Shown here piece by piece: positions 33,609 through 44,004 of a stretch of 64,000 nt of DNA. Within the stretch, counting starts at the first letter, position 1. Each line of letters opens with the position of its first letter. The stretch is from assembly GCF_000203815.1 (NCBI RefSeq), contig NW_004457708.1, positions 248,001-312,000 of the forward strand. Direction: 5' to 3'. Made by a program: the position numbers and the translations under genes. The DNA comes from Cavenderia fasciculata. Taxonomy: Eukaryota > Evosea > Eumycetozoa > Acytosteliales > Cavenderiaceae. The notes beneath the pieces are model-generated. The model worked only from the letters and a program-made list of their open reading frames with translations, did no database searches and was not told where the DNA came from.

Positions 33609-35879
33609 TAGCATTTACAATTGGAAATCACTATCATGTGGTAATAGTAGACTGTTGGCAGCATTAGCAACTGGGGTTTGGCGGGTGGTGGGTGGGGTGA
33701 GTGATGCTAGAAAAGTGGGTGATGAGGAAAGGGAATGGAGAATACAGATTTTTCACACCCAAGGGATCGATTCGATTCGATGTTTCATGTGTGTATGATC
33801 AAAATTAAATTTGTGAAGAAAAAGGAAGGTCAACAAAAACATCATCATTACCATATGGATGAATGGGTGGGTATTAATGTGTTTGATACCCGTCCGTCTG
33901 TCTGCCATTCAAACACTTTTTTTTTTTTTCCAAGCAGTTTAGTTTAGTTTGGAACTGCTATGTTTTTGTTGTTATAAATTATATAATATATTATTATTAT
34001 TATATATATGGTGGTGTGTTTTGGTGTTGTTTAAAATATATTAATTAATATATTTTAGGGTTGTTTGTTTGTTTGTTGCTTGCATGCCAAAAAGAGAAAG
34101 TGTGGAAATGAAAGATGGCAAAGTGGAAGCGGCGGTGGGGGGATTATTGTCGATGATCAATTCACATCTATTTGCAAGTAGTAGTAGTAATAATATCATG
34201 AATTTATGATGATGGTTGATATAATATAATATCAACACCTCTCACTTTTTTTCATCATCATCATCATCATCATCATTTATCAATCAACATCAATTTGTTT
34301 GGTTGGTTTTTTACTACTACTACTATTGTACTATCATCATCTAAATGAACTGACAGTCACATCACAATATTCATGGATGGATTTGAATTTGGATCTTTTT
34401 GTGGTTTTATTATAATAATAAACAATAAAAAATAAAAAGGTCGTGGTGGTGATGATGATGATGGTCTGTTGGCAACAGTCTCTTGCCATGCCATGATCAA
34501 GATGACCACGACAAGATCATATGTCCATAATCGATTGATTGGAAACTTGAATTGATTAGATGAAATGAGATGAACCGTTGTTTTGTTTGTTGTTGTTGTT
34601 GATGGGGATGACAAGAACATGGTATTTTTGATCAATAAAAATCAATCAGTGATTACTTACAATTGAAAAATCCCTAGGTGGTCGCGATTGAAAAATATAT
34701 GTATAATTAAATTTGTGTATACTCTGCTGCTATATGTTGTATATATGGTAGGTAGGTATATATTGTGAAAAAGATGGAGGTGGAAGGATGTGGTTCGAGG
34801 AATGTGCAGAAGATCTTGACTCTTTCTCTCTGTATGTGAATAATAATAATATAAATAAATAAATATAAATAGAATATATTTGGGTAAGTTGTTGGATGGT
34901 AGATAGATAAATCTATAGATTAGATTGTTATAACAAAGAAGAAAGAAGGATAGGATAGCAAAGCAAGAAATATGTTTTGTCAAAAAAAAAAAAAAAAAGT
35001 TGATGATCAGAGACTAGAAAATAAATTATTATTATTATTATTATTATCTCTTTTTGTTATTATCTATCTGTATGTTTGGTGTGAAAGACTTTTCTTTCTC
35101 GGTCTTGTTGTTGAATGTGTAAGAATGATGATGAAAAAAAAAAGGGAGGGACGGACACGAAGTTGAATTTGAATTGCAATTGGAATCGCAGGTCTCGTTT
35201 GAAAGATCAAGAAATTTTAAAACAAAAAAAAAAACAGCACGTCTTTGAAGGAGATGTAGGGCTATTCTCAAAAAATTGTAAAAGAAAGAACACCCATTCG
35301 CAATCGTAATTGCATGGAGGGGGGTACATGGAACATGCGAAATTTCCATCGCGCACGAAAAAGCAAGAGGTGTCTTTTTGTTGTTGTTCTTATTTCCCAA
35401 ACCCACCTACCCATTTGCCACCACGAAACAAAGTCAAACAGGTAAGAAGAAAAAGGGAAAACAACAGCGACCGTCTCAGATATTTGCACAATTTTTTTAA
35501 ATTTCTTTTGTAAAAAACACAATTCTTTTTGGGATTTTTTAGCCGAAGACAGAACAAGTCAACAACCCATCGCCAAACGAGGGACTACCCCTACTCTATG
35601 ACAAAAGAGTGCGTTAGCCACCATCATTGATTCCCGCTTTGATCAATCGTACACTTCACTTCCCGTTTTCGAGCTTGTCATCTGATGTGAGTGAACAAAA
35701 CAAATTATTTTTGGATATAACCAAACAACAGATATTCATTTCATCGCAACATGCTCTGCCCTTCTTCTAAGGGCTCAAACCAACAATGGTTACACCAAAC
35801 CAACTTTAAAGAGGTGGTAACATAATTATAATTTAATTAATTAATCGAGTCCTACTATAGTTTGTCGTTTTCTTTGTGT

Positions 35880-36763
35880 TTATTTCATCAAAGGGTCAGT
35901 TTCCTCTTCACCACTAATCGATGATAATAATTTCCATTCTCCATTATTATTACATTTCCACAAAAAAACATTACCATCATCACCTGAACTTGCTAATATA
36001 GTTCCTGTAATATTCCATTCAACTCTCCATACCTAATTAATTAAATAAATGAAATGTTAGAGAGATATTATATATTACTTTATATATTATATTGAGATTT
36101 CATACCTCTGCTTTATGAAGTGGATTACATAAAACTTCTTTAATTTCCATTTTTGATTTCTCATTGTTTGATACTTTCCAAATTCTAACATTGTGATCTT
36201 TGGATGCAGCGGCAATGAGATGATAGGAACGTCCCATATTGGGAGCCCACGAAACGTCGTGAATCGTCTTTGGTGATTCAGATGGATCGGAAGACATGGA
36301 AGAAGAAGAGGTAGAGCCAGTATGATGGTGACCATGATGATGATGATGGCCACTTGAAACTAAATTTACAGGTGTCCAGGAAACGATTTGCCTCGTTGCA
36401 TTCCCAAACTTTAATATGTGCGTCGCTATTGCCAACGACAATCATTTGCTTCTCAAAAGAGCTTGGACACCATGATATAGAGTTGTGAATGCTCTTTTGG
36501 CATTCAAAGTCCTCCAACAGTGACCATTGTGAAAGGTTCATAAAATCCATCGCTTCATATATACGTACCAGTCCATCACATGAACTCGTTGCCAATCTCA
36601 ATCCAAACGATTTAGGTGAAAACTTTATATCTGTTACAGAGTCTCTACTATCTACCAATGTTGCTTTAAGATTCCATTTCTTTTGTCCTTTTTCATCTAG
36701 ATATGAAAATGAAAAGTAGAAAGAGTAAATATACAATATAGGTAGATTATAACACACCATTGG

Positions 36764-36807
<44 letters not shown>

Positions 36808-37163
36808 ATATACTAACCTTCACCTTCTTCCCATATACAAACAGTTCTATCAAATGAACAAGAAGCCAATACTTGACCAAATTCAGGGTGTGTCCAAGCT
36901 ACCTTCCAAACAGAGCCAGAGTGAGCTTTCCATTCTGCAGACAACTCCCATTTTCCACTATCGTTCATATCCCATACCTTGATCTTTTGATCACTCGAGC
37001 ACGTTGCTAATCTCTTTCCATAAAAGTCATACGATACATCATGAATCAAATCATCATGTGATGTTGAAAATCTATGAAATACTCTCTACAAAATAACAAT
37101 GATTATGATTAGCTATGACTGTATCAGAGTGTTTGAGTATAGTTTGTTCATAAAACTTACCAT
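35880..37163 (-). CDS. seh1: Nucleoporin SEH1 (WD40 protein); ATG-only first coding exon and a one-base frame break
   Basis: Coding exons are 37163-37161, 37085-36818, 36696-36106 and 36032-35880. SEH1 is a six-bladed WD40 propeller of the Nup107-160 nuclear-pore scaffold and of the SEA/GATOR complex that tunes TORC1. Diagnostic text is [85 protein letters not shown] and [26 protein letters not shown]. The first coding exon is just the start codon, followed at once by GTAAGT; the next exon opens in phase 0 with [12 protein letters not shown]. Exon 3 is 591 nt and should be 590: frame 1 runs through [11 protein letters not shown] and another frame carries [12 protein letters not shown] onward. 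One surplus base lies between about 36395 and 36340, near a CAT/His repeat. An assembly error is more likely than a real mutation in so conserved a gene. Confidence 0.92.
36771..36805 (+). repeat. (CT)n microsatellite in a SEH1 intron
   Basis: About 17 CT copies on the plus strand mean a GA-purine run in the transcript. It lies in the intron 36817-36697, close to the donor side, so it is not the polypyrimidine tract. Confidence 0.95.
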
Positions 37164-37479
37164 GGTTCTATATATCCTACACCCCTTTTCTATATCAAAA
37201 CAAACCTCCCCTCTCTTTATAAATAAACTATAATAAATATATATATGTATGTATGTGTTTGTATATATATGTGTATAAACAATCTCGTATTTTTGAGCAA
37301 TCTTTAAGTACTTATCTATCTCTGTAGTTTCACTCACTTCACACTCAAAATGGGGTGACAGACCAAACATGATTTTTTTTGAATTTTTTTTTTATTAACA
37401 ATGATCGTCTGCTTGTCTCTCTGTTTTGAACGAAGGTTGAAGAGTATATTGCATATACACTAATATCAAAAGAAGAAGA
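37164..37479. promoter_or_regulatory. Divergent promoter region of SEH1 and mS38
   Basis: A 316-bp gap between two opposite start codons. It contains TA-rich and T-run segments. No separate gene is supported here. Confidence 0.5.
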
Positions 37480-38063
37480 ATGTTTGCATTTAGACAATCA
37501 TTATGTTTGGTCAATAGACAAGCTATTAGATCAATTGCTTCATCTACATCATCAACAGCAGCAGCATTTTCATCATCCTCTTCATCTGGTATCATTTTCA
37601 ATAATAAGATCAACTACAACTACAACACTTACAATACATCTGCATTGACACAAACACTTAAACAACACTTGTTCAATCAATCAAAGTCAAATACTTTATC
37701 ATTCAACTTTAACATTGAACCATTAAATATTAATAATAATAACAATATCATCGAAATTGAAGAACCAACTAGTAAGTCGAGCGAGACAAGATAAATAGAT
37801 GAACATGAACATGACCGCGACCGCGATCTACAATAACTAATTGTTGTGTGTTTGTTTTATATTTATCTATAGATAACAGTATCATCAATGAAGATGAAAT
37901 CAACAATGTAAACATTATTAAAAATAGAAATAGCAACAAGACAGCTGTCCCATTGCAAATGTCGAGTATCATGAAAAAGAGAGAGATTATGATGAAGAAT
38001 CACAAGAGAAGAAAATTAAGAAGAAAATTGAGATCATTAAAGAAGAGACTTGGAAAGATTTAA
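37480..38063 (+). CDS. Mitochondrial small-subunit ribosomal protein mS38 (Cox24/AURKAIP1 family)
   Basis: Exons 37480-37771 and 37873-38063 close in phase (160 aa). The N-terminus (MFAFRQSLCLVNRQAIRSIA) has the Arg/Ser/hydrophobic make-up of a mitochondrial targeting peptide. The middle is Asn/Ser-rich filler. The last 35 residues, SSIMKKREIMMKNHKRRKLRRKLRSL and on, are the very basic helix of the Cox24/mS38 family: Met-Lys-Lys-Arg, then MKKHKxKKxxK-like spacing at the extreme C-terminus. In yeast and mammals mS38 binds the decoding-centre rRNA and is needed for COX1 translation. Only this tail is diagnostic, so the call rests on a short segment. Confidence 0.8.
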
Positions 38064-38354
38064 ACAATCGAAATGGAACATACACAGATACATATATATT
38101 TTTTTAATAATAAACCAAAACAACACAAACAAAGTAATAATAATTAATTGGTTATTATTAAATAATGGATTTATTTATTTGTTGATTAGGGGAATAATGG
38201 AATTACTACTACTACTACTATTATAGTGGATGGAAATGATAACTTTAATATATTTCCAATTTACAAACTAGCTCGCTAGTATCTGTTCCAGAAAAGGAAT
38301 TTATACAAAACAAGATTAATATTAATATTCTTGTAAAACACATGTATTGATGTG
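38064..38354. other. Convergent 3' region between mS38 and NUF2
   Basis: A/T-rich 3' flank with AATAAT/AATAAA signals on the plus strand (about 38106-38112) and an (ACT)n run. Nothing else is supported. Confidence 0.4.
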
Positions 38355-39961
38355 TTATTTGGTAGATGGTTGAATAGGAGATGATAAAGTATTTAAAAGA
38401 TCTTGATGAAAACTTTGTATACAATGAACCAATGAATTATGTCTTTGTATAAGAGTTCTCTTAATCTCTGCATTGACACGAATATCATCTTCCAACTTTG
38501 TTTGAATTTCAAGGATGGCACGACTAATCTCTATACATTTCTCTTCATTCTCTCCCATTTCTTTACGCAATGTTTTGTTTTCATTCTCTGCCTCTGTAAT
38601 CGATGTTTGGCATTGTTCCTTATACTTTTTAAATCTTTCTTGTGCACTTGCCATTGTTTCATTTTCATTTATAATCTTTTTTTCTGTCAACTATAAATAA
38701 ATAAATAAATAAATAAATAGAATAATAAATAAAAGAAAGAAAGAAAGAAAGATAAATAAATAAATAAACAATAATAAATATAATATAAATCAACTTCTTC
38801 TTTTTGCTTACCATAATTTTTGATTCCAATTCTCTTAATAATTTTTGTTGATCTGATATCTTTTTTTGAGTATCTTTTCCAGTATGTTTGACTTGTTTAA
38901 ATTGAGCATTTTCACTCTCTGATTTGGTGATGAGATTCGATGTCTTTCTAACATCTTTTAGGATATTGTCGACTGTTGCTAGAGTGAGTTGTGTCTTTCC
39001 ATTGATTGATTCCATGTTGCTGAGACTTTCCTTTTCAGCGGCCAATGTTGTCTCCATGTCTTCAATGACTCGTTTCATTCTGTCTGGTGATCTAACAATC
39101 AGTGTTTCCACTCTACCAATCTCTTGGTTGAGCGCAGATATATTGAATTTCTGATCTTCAATCTTGTGACCCAACTCTTCGGCATTCTCTTTCAACTCAT
39201 TACACACTTGGTTCAATTCCGCCTGTGTCTTGTTAAGTATATCCAATTGTGTCTGTAGTGTATGTACATCACCATTTAATTCATTTTCAATTCTATCTCT
39301 TTCTTCTTTTTCATGTCTACAAACAAACAAACAAATAAATAATAAATTAATATTTACAAGCAAGCAAAGTATGTAGCATATGCATACCTAAGATTATCCA
39401 ATTGAATTTTGAGAGCTTCAGTTTCTTGATAGATTTGGTCACGTTCACTTCTAATATCTTCACTTCTCTTTAATAGTTCTTGGTACTTTGGTATCTTGTA
39501 TTCTCTGAATACTGCCAAATTGATGACACCACTTAGAATCCTCTTGACACGTGCTGGTTGTGGTGTGTATATATCCTTTGCTCCAAAATCATGTATTCCA
39601 ATGGCTCTAATAAACTTTGTACTATAATACATATATATATATCGATATATTGGTGAGTATGAGTATATCTAACTAAATATATTGACAATACTACATACAA
39701 TAATCTAATAAAGGTAATTTCAAGAGTTGATTCATCATGCATTTCAGGATTAGTGAGTAGCTTGACAGCAGAGAATTTAAACTGTTGTTGGTTATCCTCT
39801 TTTCTGTATCCAGTTAGAGTGGTCAATATTCTTTCGTATGCCTTTCTGATGTTATCAGGTTGTGGTTTATTGATATCATCCTCTGTAAACTGAACACCAA
39901 ATAATTGTAATGGTCCAAGTATCTCTGATACTGGTAATGGTGGAAAACTAAAGTTTGTCAT
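38355..39961 (-). CDS. nuf2: Kinetochore protein NUF2
   Basis: Four exons close in phase: 39961-39699, 39621-39388, 39316-38812 and 38690-38355 (445 aa, the usual length). NUF2 pairs with NDC80 in the four-subunit complex that holds microtubules at kinetochores. The N-terminal calponin-homology head is visible: FPPLPVSEILGPLQLFG, DDINKPQPDNIRKAYERIL, then FIRAIGIHDFGAKDIYTPQ and ARVKRILSGVINLAVFREYK, the signature lines of the family. The remaining 300 residues are an alpha-helical coiled coil (heptads such as LKIQLDNLRHEKEERDRIENEL and LRKEMGENEEKCIEIS). No odd features. It is divergent from the frizzled-like gene, 1.1 kb away. Confidence 0.93.
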
Positions 39962-41043
39962 ATATATATCTCTCTTTCTCTCTTTACTTTACTACTTGAC
40001 AAAATTAATAGTGTACTTGTTCAAATCAATCGCACTAAAAATCATCGATTGTGTGTTTGGCGGTCTTTTTTGAAATTTGAAAAATCGAACCTCGAGGAAG
40101 TCCAACCAACTTTTTGTCACACAACAAACAACGCATATATTGTTCCTCTCGGGTTCTGGTTTGTCACTATCTATTACTATCAATCATCACACTGCATATA
40201 TACATACTTATACTACTTACTTTTAGAATCAATATTCATTCACATTCATTGTCAACTTATATATTTATTTTATTCTCTTATTATTCTAATAGGGTTGTTT
40301 TTAGGATCAAATCAATCTTTACGAGTTTGATGATGATAGCAAAATGCATTGTACGGATAGATAGTATTTTCGGGTGATCCCCATCTTTCAAAGAGTCTGA
40401 AACTTTCAACGCCGCCAGCCGGCTTTATTTGTTATTTGACCGCAGACACCATGCATGGTTGAAGGAGCGGGGCCAATAGATATAGTTTTCGAGGTGGCTC
40501 CAACGGTTTTCGTCTTTGCAAAAGTAAAAAATCCTTAACTCGCGAAAAAAAATCTAGCCTGATTTTATTGTAACACACATCTTTAGAACTCTAAACAAGC
40601 AGCAGTGTTTGTTGCCCCCTTTAGAGGCAAGTTGTAGACACCAACAATGAAAGATGGGTAGCAGTATGATGAGTGGGGTGTGGAGAACCTGTTGACAACT
40701 CGATCGATGACGAATAATAATCATCCATTTTATTTTTTAATCAATTAAATTTATCCTTTCATTCATCAAACCCCCTTGGCCTAAGGCTCTTGTTGTTGTT
40801 GTTGTTGAGGGCTACTTCCATCATCATTCGTTTAAATTATACAGCTGACGGAAATTCTATTTATTACACCCCCCCGATCATTTACACAAATTTATATTGG
40901 TGTCATTTTCAGAGAGAGATACAGCGAGAATTTAGTAACAAACTCAACTTCAAATCAAATCTAATATTAATATTTAATGATCGATAATAATCACCATCAC
41001 CATCACCATCACCAATATTATTAATAATATTTGTATAATCTAT

Positions 41044-41074
<31 letters not shown>

Positions 41075-41082
41075 TTTTAAAA
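39962..41082. promoter_or_regulatory. Divergent upstream region of NUF2 and the frizzled-like receptor gene
   Basis: A 1.1 kb gap. The section 40370-40560 is unusually GC-rich for this genome (for example GCCGCCAGCCGGC at about 40413). It has no coding potential that I can see and no tRNA fold. The right end is a (CACCAT)n run and a long (TTTA)n microsatellite (about 41041-41077) directly before the receptor ATG. Confidence 0.45.
41041..41077 (+). repeat. (TTTA)n microsatellite just upstream of the receptor start
   Basis: About nine copies end six bases before the ATG, so it probably lies in the 5'-UTR or core promoter of the frizzled-like gene. Confidence 0.9.
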
Positions 41083-43285
41083 ATGAAAGGATCAATAATA
41101 ATAATAATATTGTTAATATCTGTATTTTTAATCACTGGTATCCATTCAATGGATGGTGACTTGGATCCAAATGCTAGATGTGAACCATACAAAGGATACA
41201 GTATTTGTAAAGGAAGATTAAATAACGAAGGTATGTGTGACATTTACACATGTGATTGATTGTCCCCTCCCAAATCACTACTATCTTTTATTAATTAATT
41301 AATTATATTTTTGTAGCATCTATTTATGTTGGAGGACAATATTCTAGTCAAGATCAAATGAATTCAACCATTTCAACTTTATTTTCAGCATCTCCATCAA
41401 CTTGTAAAACTTCAAATGCAACAACTGCATTGTGTAATAATGTATGTTTTAATATTTCTCAATGATGTTGATGAAAAGTCAGTCATCCCAACCATAAATT
41501 AATTAATTTTGTTTCCTTTTTTTATTTATTTATTTATATTTTTTAGTTTTTTCAACAATGTATATCAATTAGTTTAAATGTTAGTGGAACAGAGACTGGT
41601 ACACAAGCATTGGCAGTTAGACCGTGCCGAGTGAATTGTGAATATGTTGTTGATCTTTGTCCATTGTTGACAATGGCAGGTATCGATTGTTCAACTCAAA
41701 ATGGAAGTCTATTTGAATTTCCTGTTGTTTCCAATACTTATAATTTGGCATCTCGAAATGGTCCAGCATCACAAGTGGTAGAGTGTCTCAACACCAATAC
41801 TGTCAATGTGACTGCCAACTCTTCCGACCCATTCAATGGTGTCTGTCCATCACCATTTGTCTATGTAAACACGACCGACAAATCTGATCTATCAGGTTAC
41901 GCAATGATCGATAATACTGATTGTGCTATGAACTGTCCCAGTATGTTATTCAGTACTGATCAATGGAGATCCTATCAACTGATGGTCAACATAGTATCGA
42001 CCATCTCATTTGTAGCAATGACATTTAATATTTTCACTTATGGAGTACTCAACAAAAAGTATGATCGTCATACCATCATTGTCTTGTTCTTTTCCACTTC
42101 CATCTTTCTAATGATGCTTGCCGATATTGTCTTTACCGCCAAAGGTTGGGAATTACTTTGTCCAGAACCTGGTAGATATGCTCGTCAATTTGATGCTGGG
42201 TGTGCTGCTACCGGTATTATCTTTCAAGTATGATATCAAAACAAATTTAAAAAAAAAACAAACAAATATAAATATAAATATAGATATTAATGAATTAACA
42301 CTGATTCTATTTATTCTATTTCATTTAGTTTGGAGCAGTATCAGCAGTATTGTGGTGGTCATGCATGTCATTTGATCTATGGTTGGTTATTCGAAAGGTT
42401 ACGACTAGTCAATCCTATCACAACTATTATATAGCAATACTCAACTTTGTAGCATTGGTCTTTACGATTGTCCCACTTTTTGAAAAAGAGTATGGATATG
42501 GATACGGTGGGTTAGGATGTTGGATGCTATCTGATAAATACCAAAATGCAGTCTTTTGGATTCCACTTTGTGTTTGTCTACTTGGTGGTAGTATATTTAT
42601 TATTTTAATTATTAAAGAAATCTATTCTGTATGTCAATCAAATCAAACTAAAACTAAAACTATTTATTTGGAAACTAATAATTTGTATTTTTGAATATTT
42701 TAAATTTAGGTTGTATCAAAAGTAAATAGAGAGGGAACATCAGGTAGATTTTATATGATTAAAATGAATATTAGACCAATACTCATTATCCTTATTGTAT
42801 GTGGAGAGTTTATCTATTTGTTTATTTATCATTTCTACGTTCAAGCAAATACCGATGAATGGTATGCTGAAATGGTTGAATATCTAAAATGTGAAGCTTT
42901 TATTGGTGGTTGTTCTGCCAGTATCATTCCATATAGTGCACAGTTTACATTCCTATTCTTTATGAGATTGCTTGGTATAGAGTCACTCTTTTTCTATGGT
43001 ATCAGTAGACGTACCAAAAAGATTTGGCTCGAGTCTACATTGATCAATCACAGAATATCACAAACCATCTTTTCAAGATTGAGACATTTCTTTAAACGTG
43101 TCACTTCTATTAGACTTGGATCCGGTACATCTGGTGCCGCTTTTACTTGGGAAACTACTACAGACTCTCAATTCACCTCAAAATATACGACCGATACAAG
43201 AATGGAATCTGCAGTATCTGGTATTCAATTGGAAACTGTAACAAATATGGAAGAATCAACTTCATCAACGCATGATGAATTATAA
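41083..43285 (+). CDS. Frizzled/smoothened-like seven-helix receptor with Cys-rich domain
   Basis: Five exons close in phase: 41083-41230, 41317-41441, 41547-42227, 42329-42628 and 42710-43285 (609 aa). There is a signal peptide at residues 1-22. The Cys-rich domain follows (CEPYKGYSIC, FFQQCISI, RPCRVNCEYVVDLCPLL, GVCPSPFVYV), in the pattern of dictyostelid fsl proteins, with several N-glycosylation sites. Seven helices start at WRSYQLMVNIVSTISFVAMTF and include WWSCMSFDLWLVI, the conserved helix-3 line, and FMRLLGIESLFFYG near the end. The cytoplasmic tail is Ser/Thr-rich. Dictyostelids have a large expanded fsl family but no Wnt genes, so the ligand is unknown. The tail shows no obvious KTxxxW motif of animal frizzleds. 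Confidence 0.93.
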
Positions 43286-44004
43286 AATAAATTAATAAAC
43301 TTTATGAATAAATTATAACAAAACAACAATTATTTTGTTGTTGCTTTTAAAATATACTAATAAATTATATTTTCATAAAAAATACCTTCAATATTATTTT
43401 CTCTTCTTCTATCTTTCATTCTTTATTTTTAATTATCTCTATCTCTATCTATCTCTATCTATCTCTTTTTTTTCCATTAGATTGTGTGATAATCTATTTG
43501 GTAACTTGAATATTCTCGTTCAACATTTAATTAATATTAATATTATTATATTGAGTGAATATATATCATTATATATATATATTTAAATTCACATCTTTCG
43601 TTTCATAGACCACCCCCACAAATGGAATTATGTGCAATGGAATCTAATAAAATAAATATAATATCATGATGATGCAATAATAATAATATTGTTATTGATT
43701 TTTTTTTATAGATGTTGTTTGTATTTGTCAACAAAAAAAAGGATAAATTTAATTATTTTAAAGTATTTTGAAAATTGTGTTTTTTTAATAATTATTTTAA
43801 AAATACTTTAAAGAGATCCAAAGAGTCAGGGTTGAACTAACTTATTATAAAGTAGACCTGTGTCCAGTCCAGTCTGACTTTTTACTATTTGGGGTTTTAA
43901 TTTTTTGATACCGCATACACACATATCATTGCTAGTAACAGAACACAGTAGTAGTTGGACCGACCGCTCACTTAAAAATAAAATAAATCGATTCACAGAA
44001 TTTT
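43286..44004. other. Spacer between the frizzled-like gene and the MscS-like gene
   Basis: A/T-rich, with (CTAT)n runs. At about 43757-43812 TTTAAAGTATTT and AAATACTTTAAA form a weak inverted repeat. The right third (43800-43980) is more complex and probably holds the promoter of the MscS-like gene. No gene is supported. Confidence 0.4.

Larger units (their letters stand above)
31793..35879. promoter_or_regulatory. 4.1 kb gene-free region upstream of the 655-aa protein gene
   Basis: No protein gene is supported here. On the minus strand there are consensus donors GTAAGT at 32606-32601 and 34660-34655, which could belong to 5'-UTR introns of the downstream gene. G/C-rich boxes such as CACACCCAC (about 33564) and GTGGGTGGGGT (about 33690) stand out from the A/T background and resemble the G-box/C-box elements known from dictyostelid developmental promoters. 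There is a G-quadruplex-type motif at 33592-33608 and a GGTA tetranucleotide run at 32876-32901. A long, structured upstream region suits a developmentally regulated gene. Confidence 0.45.

Noticed and set aside
33309-33614. 101-codon minus-strand frame in the 4.1 kb gap
   Set aside because: Built from CT/GA repeats and His/Ser-rich filler; no support.
43757-43812. TTTAAAGTATTT / AAATACTTTAAA inverted repeat
   Set aside because: Low-complexity A/T sequence, likely chance.
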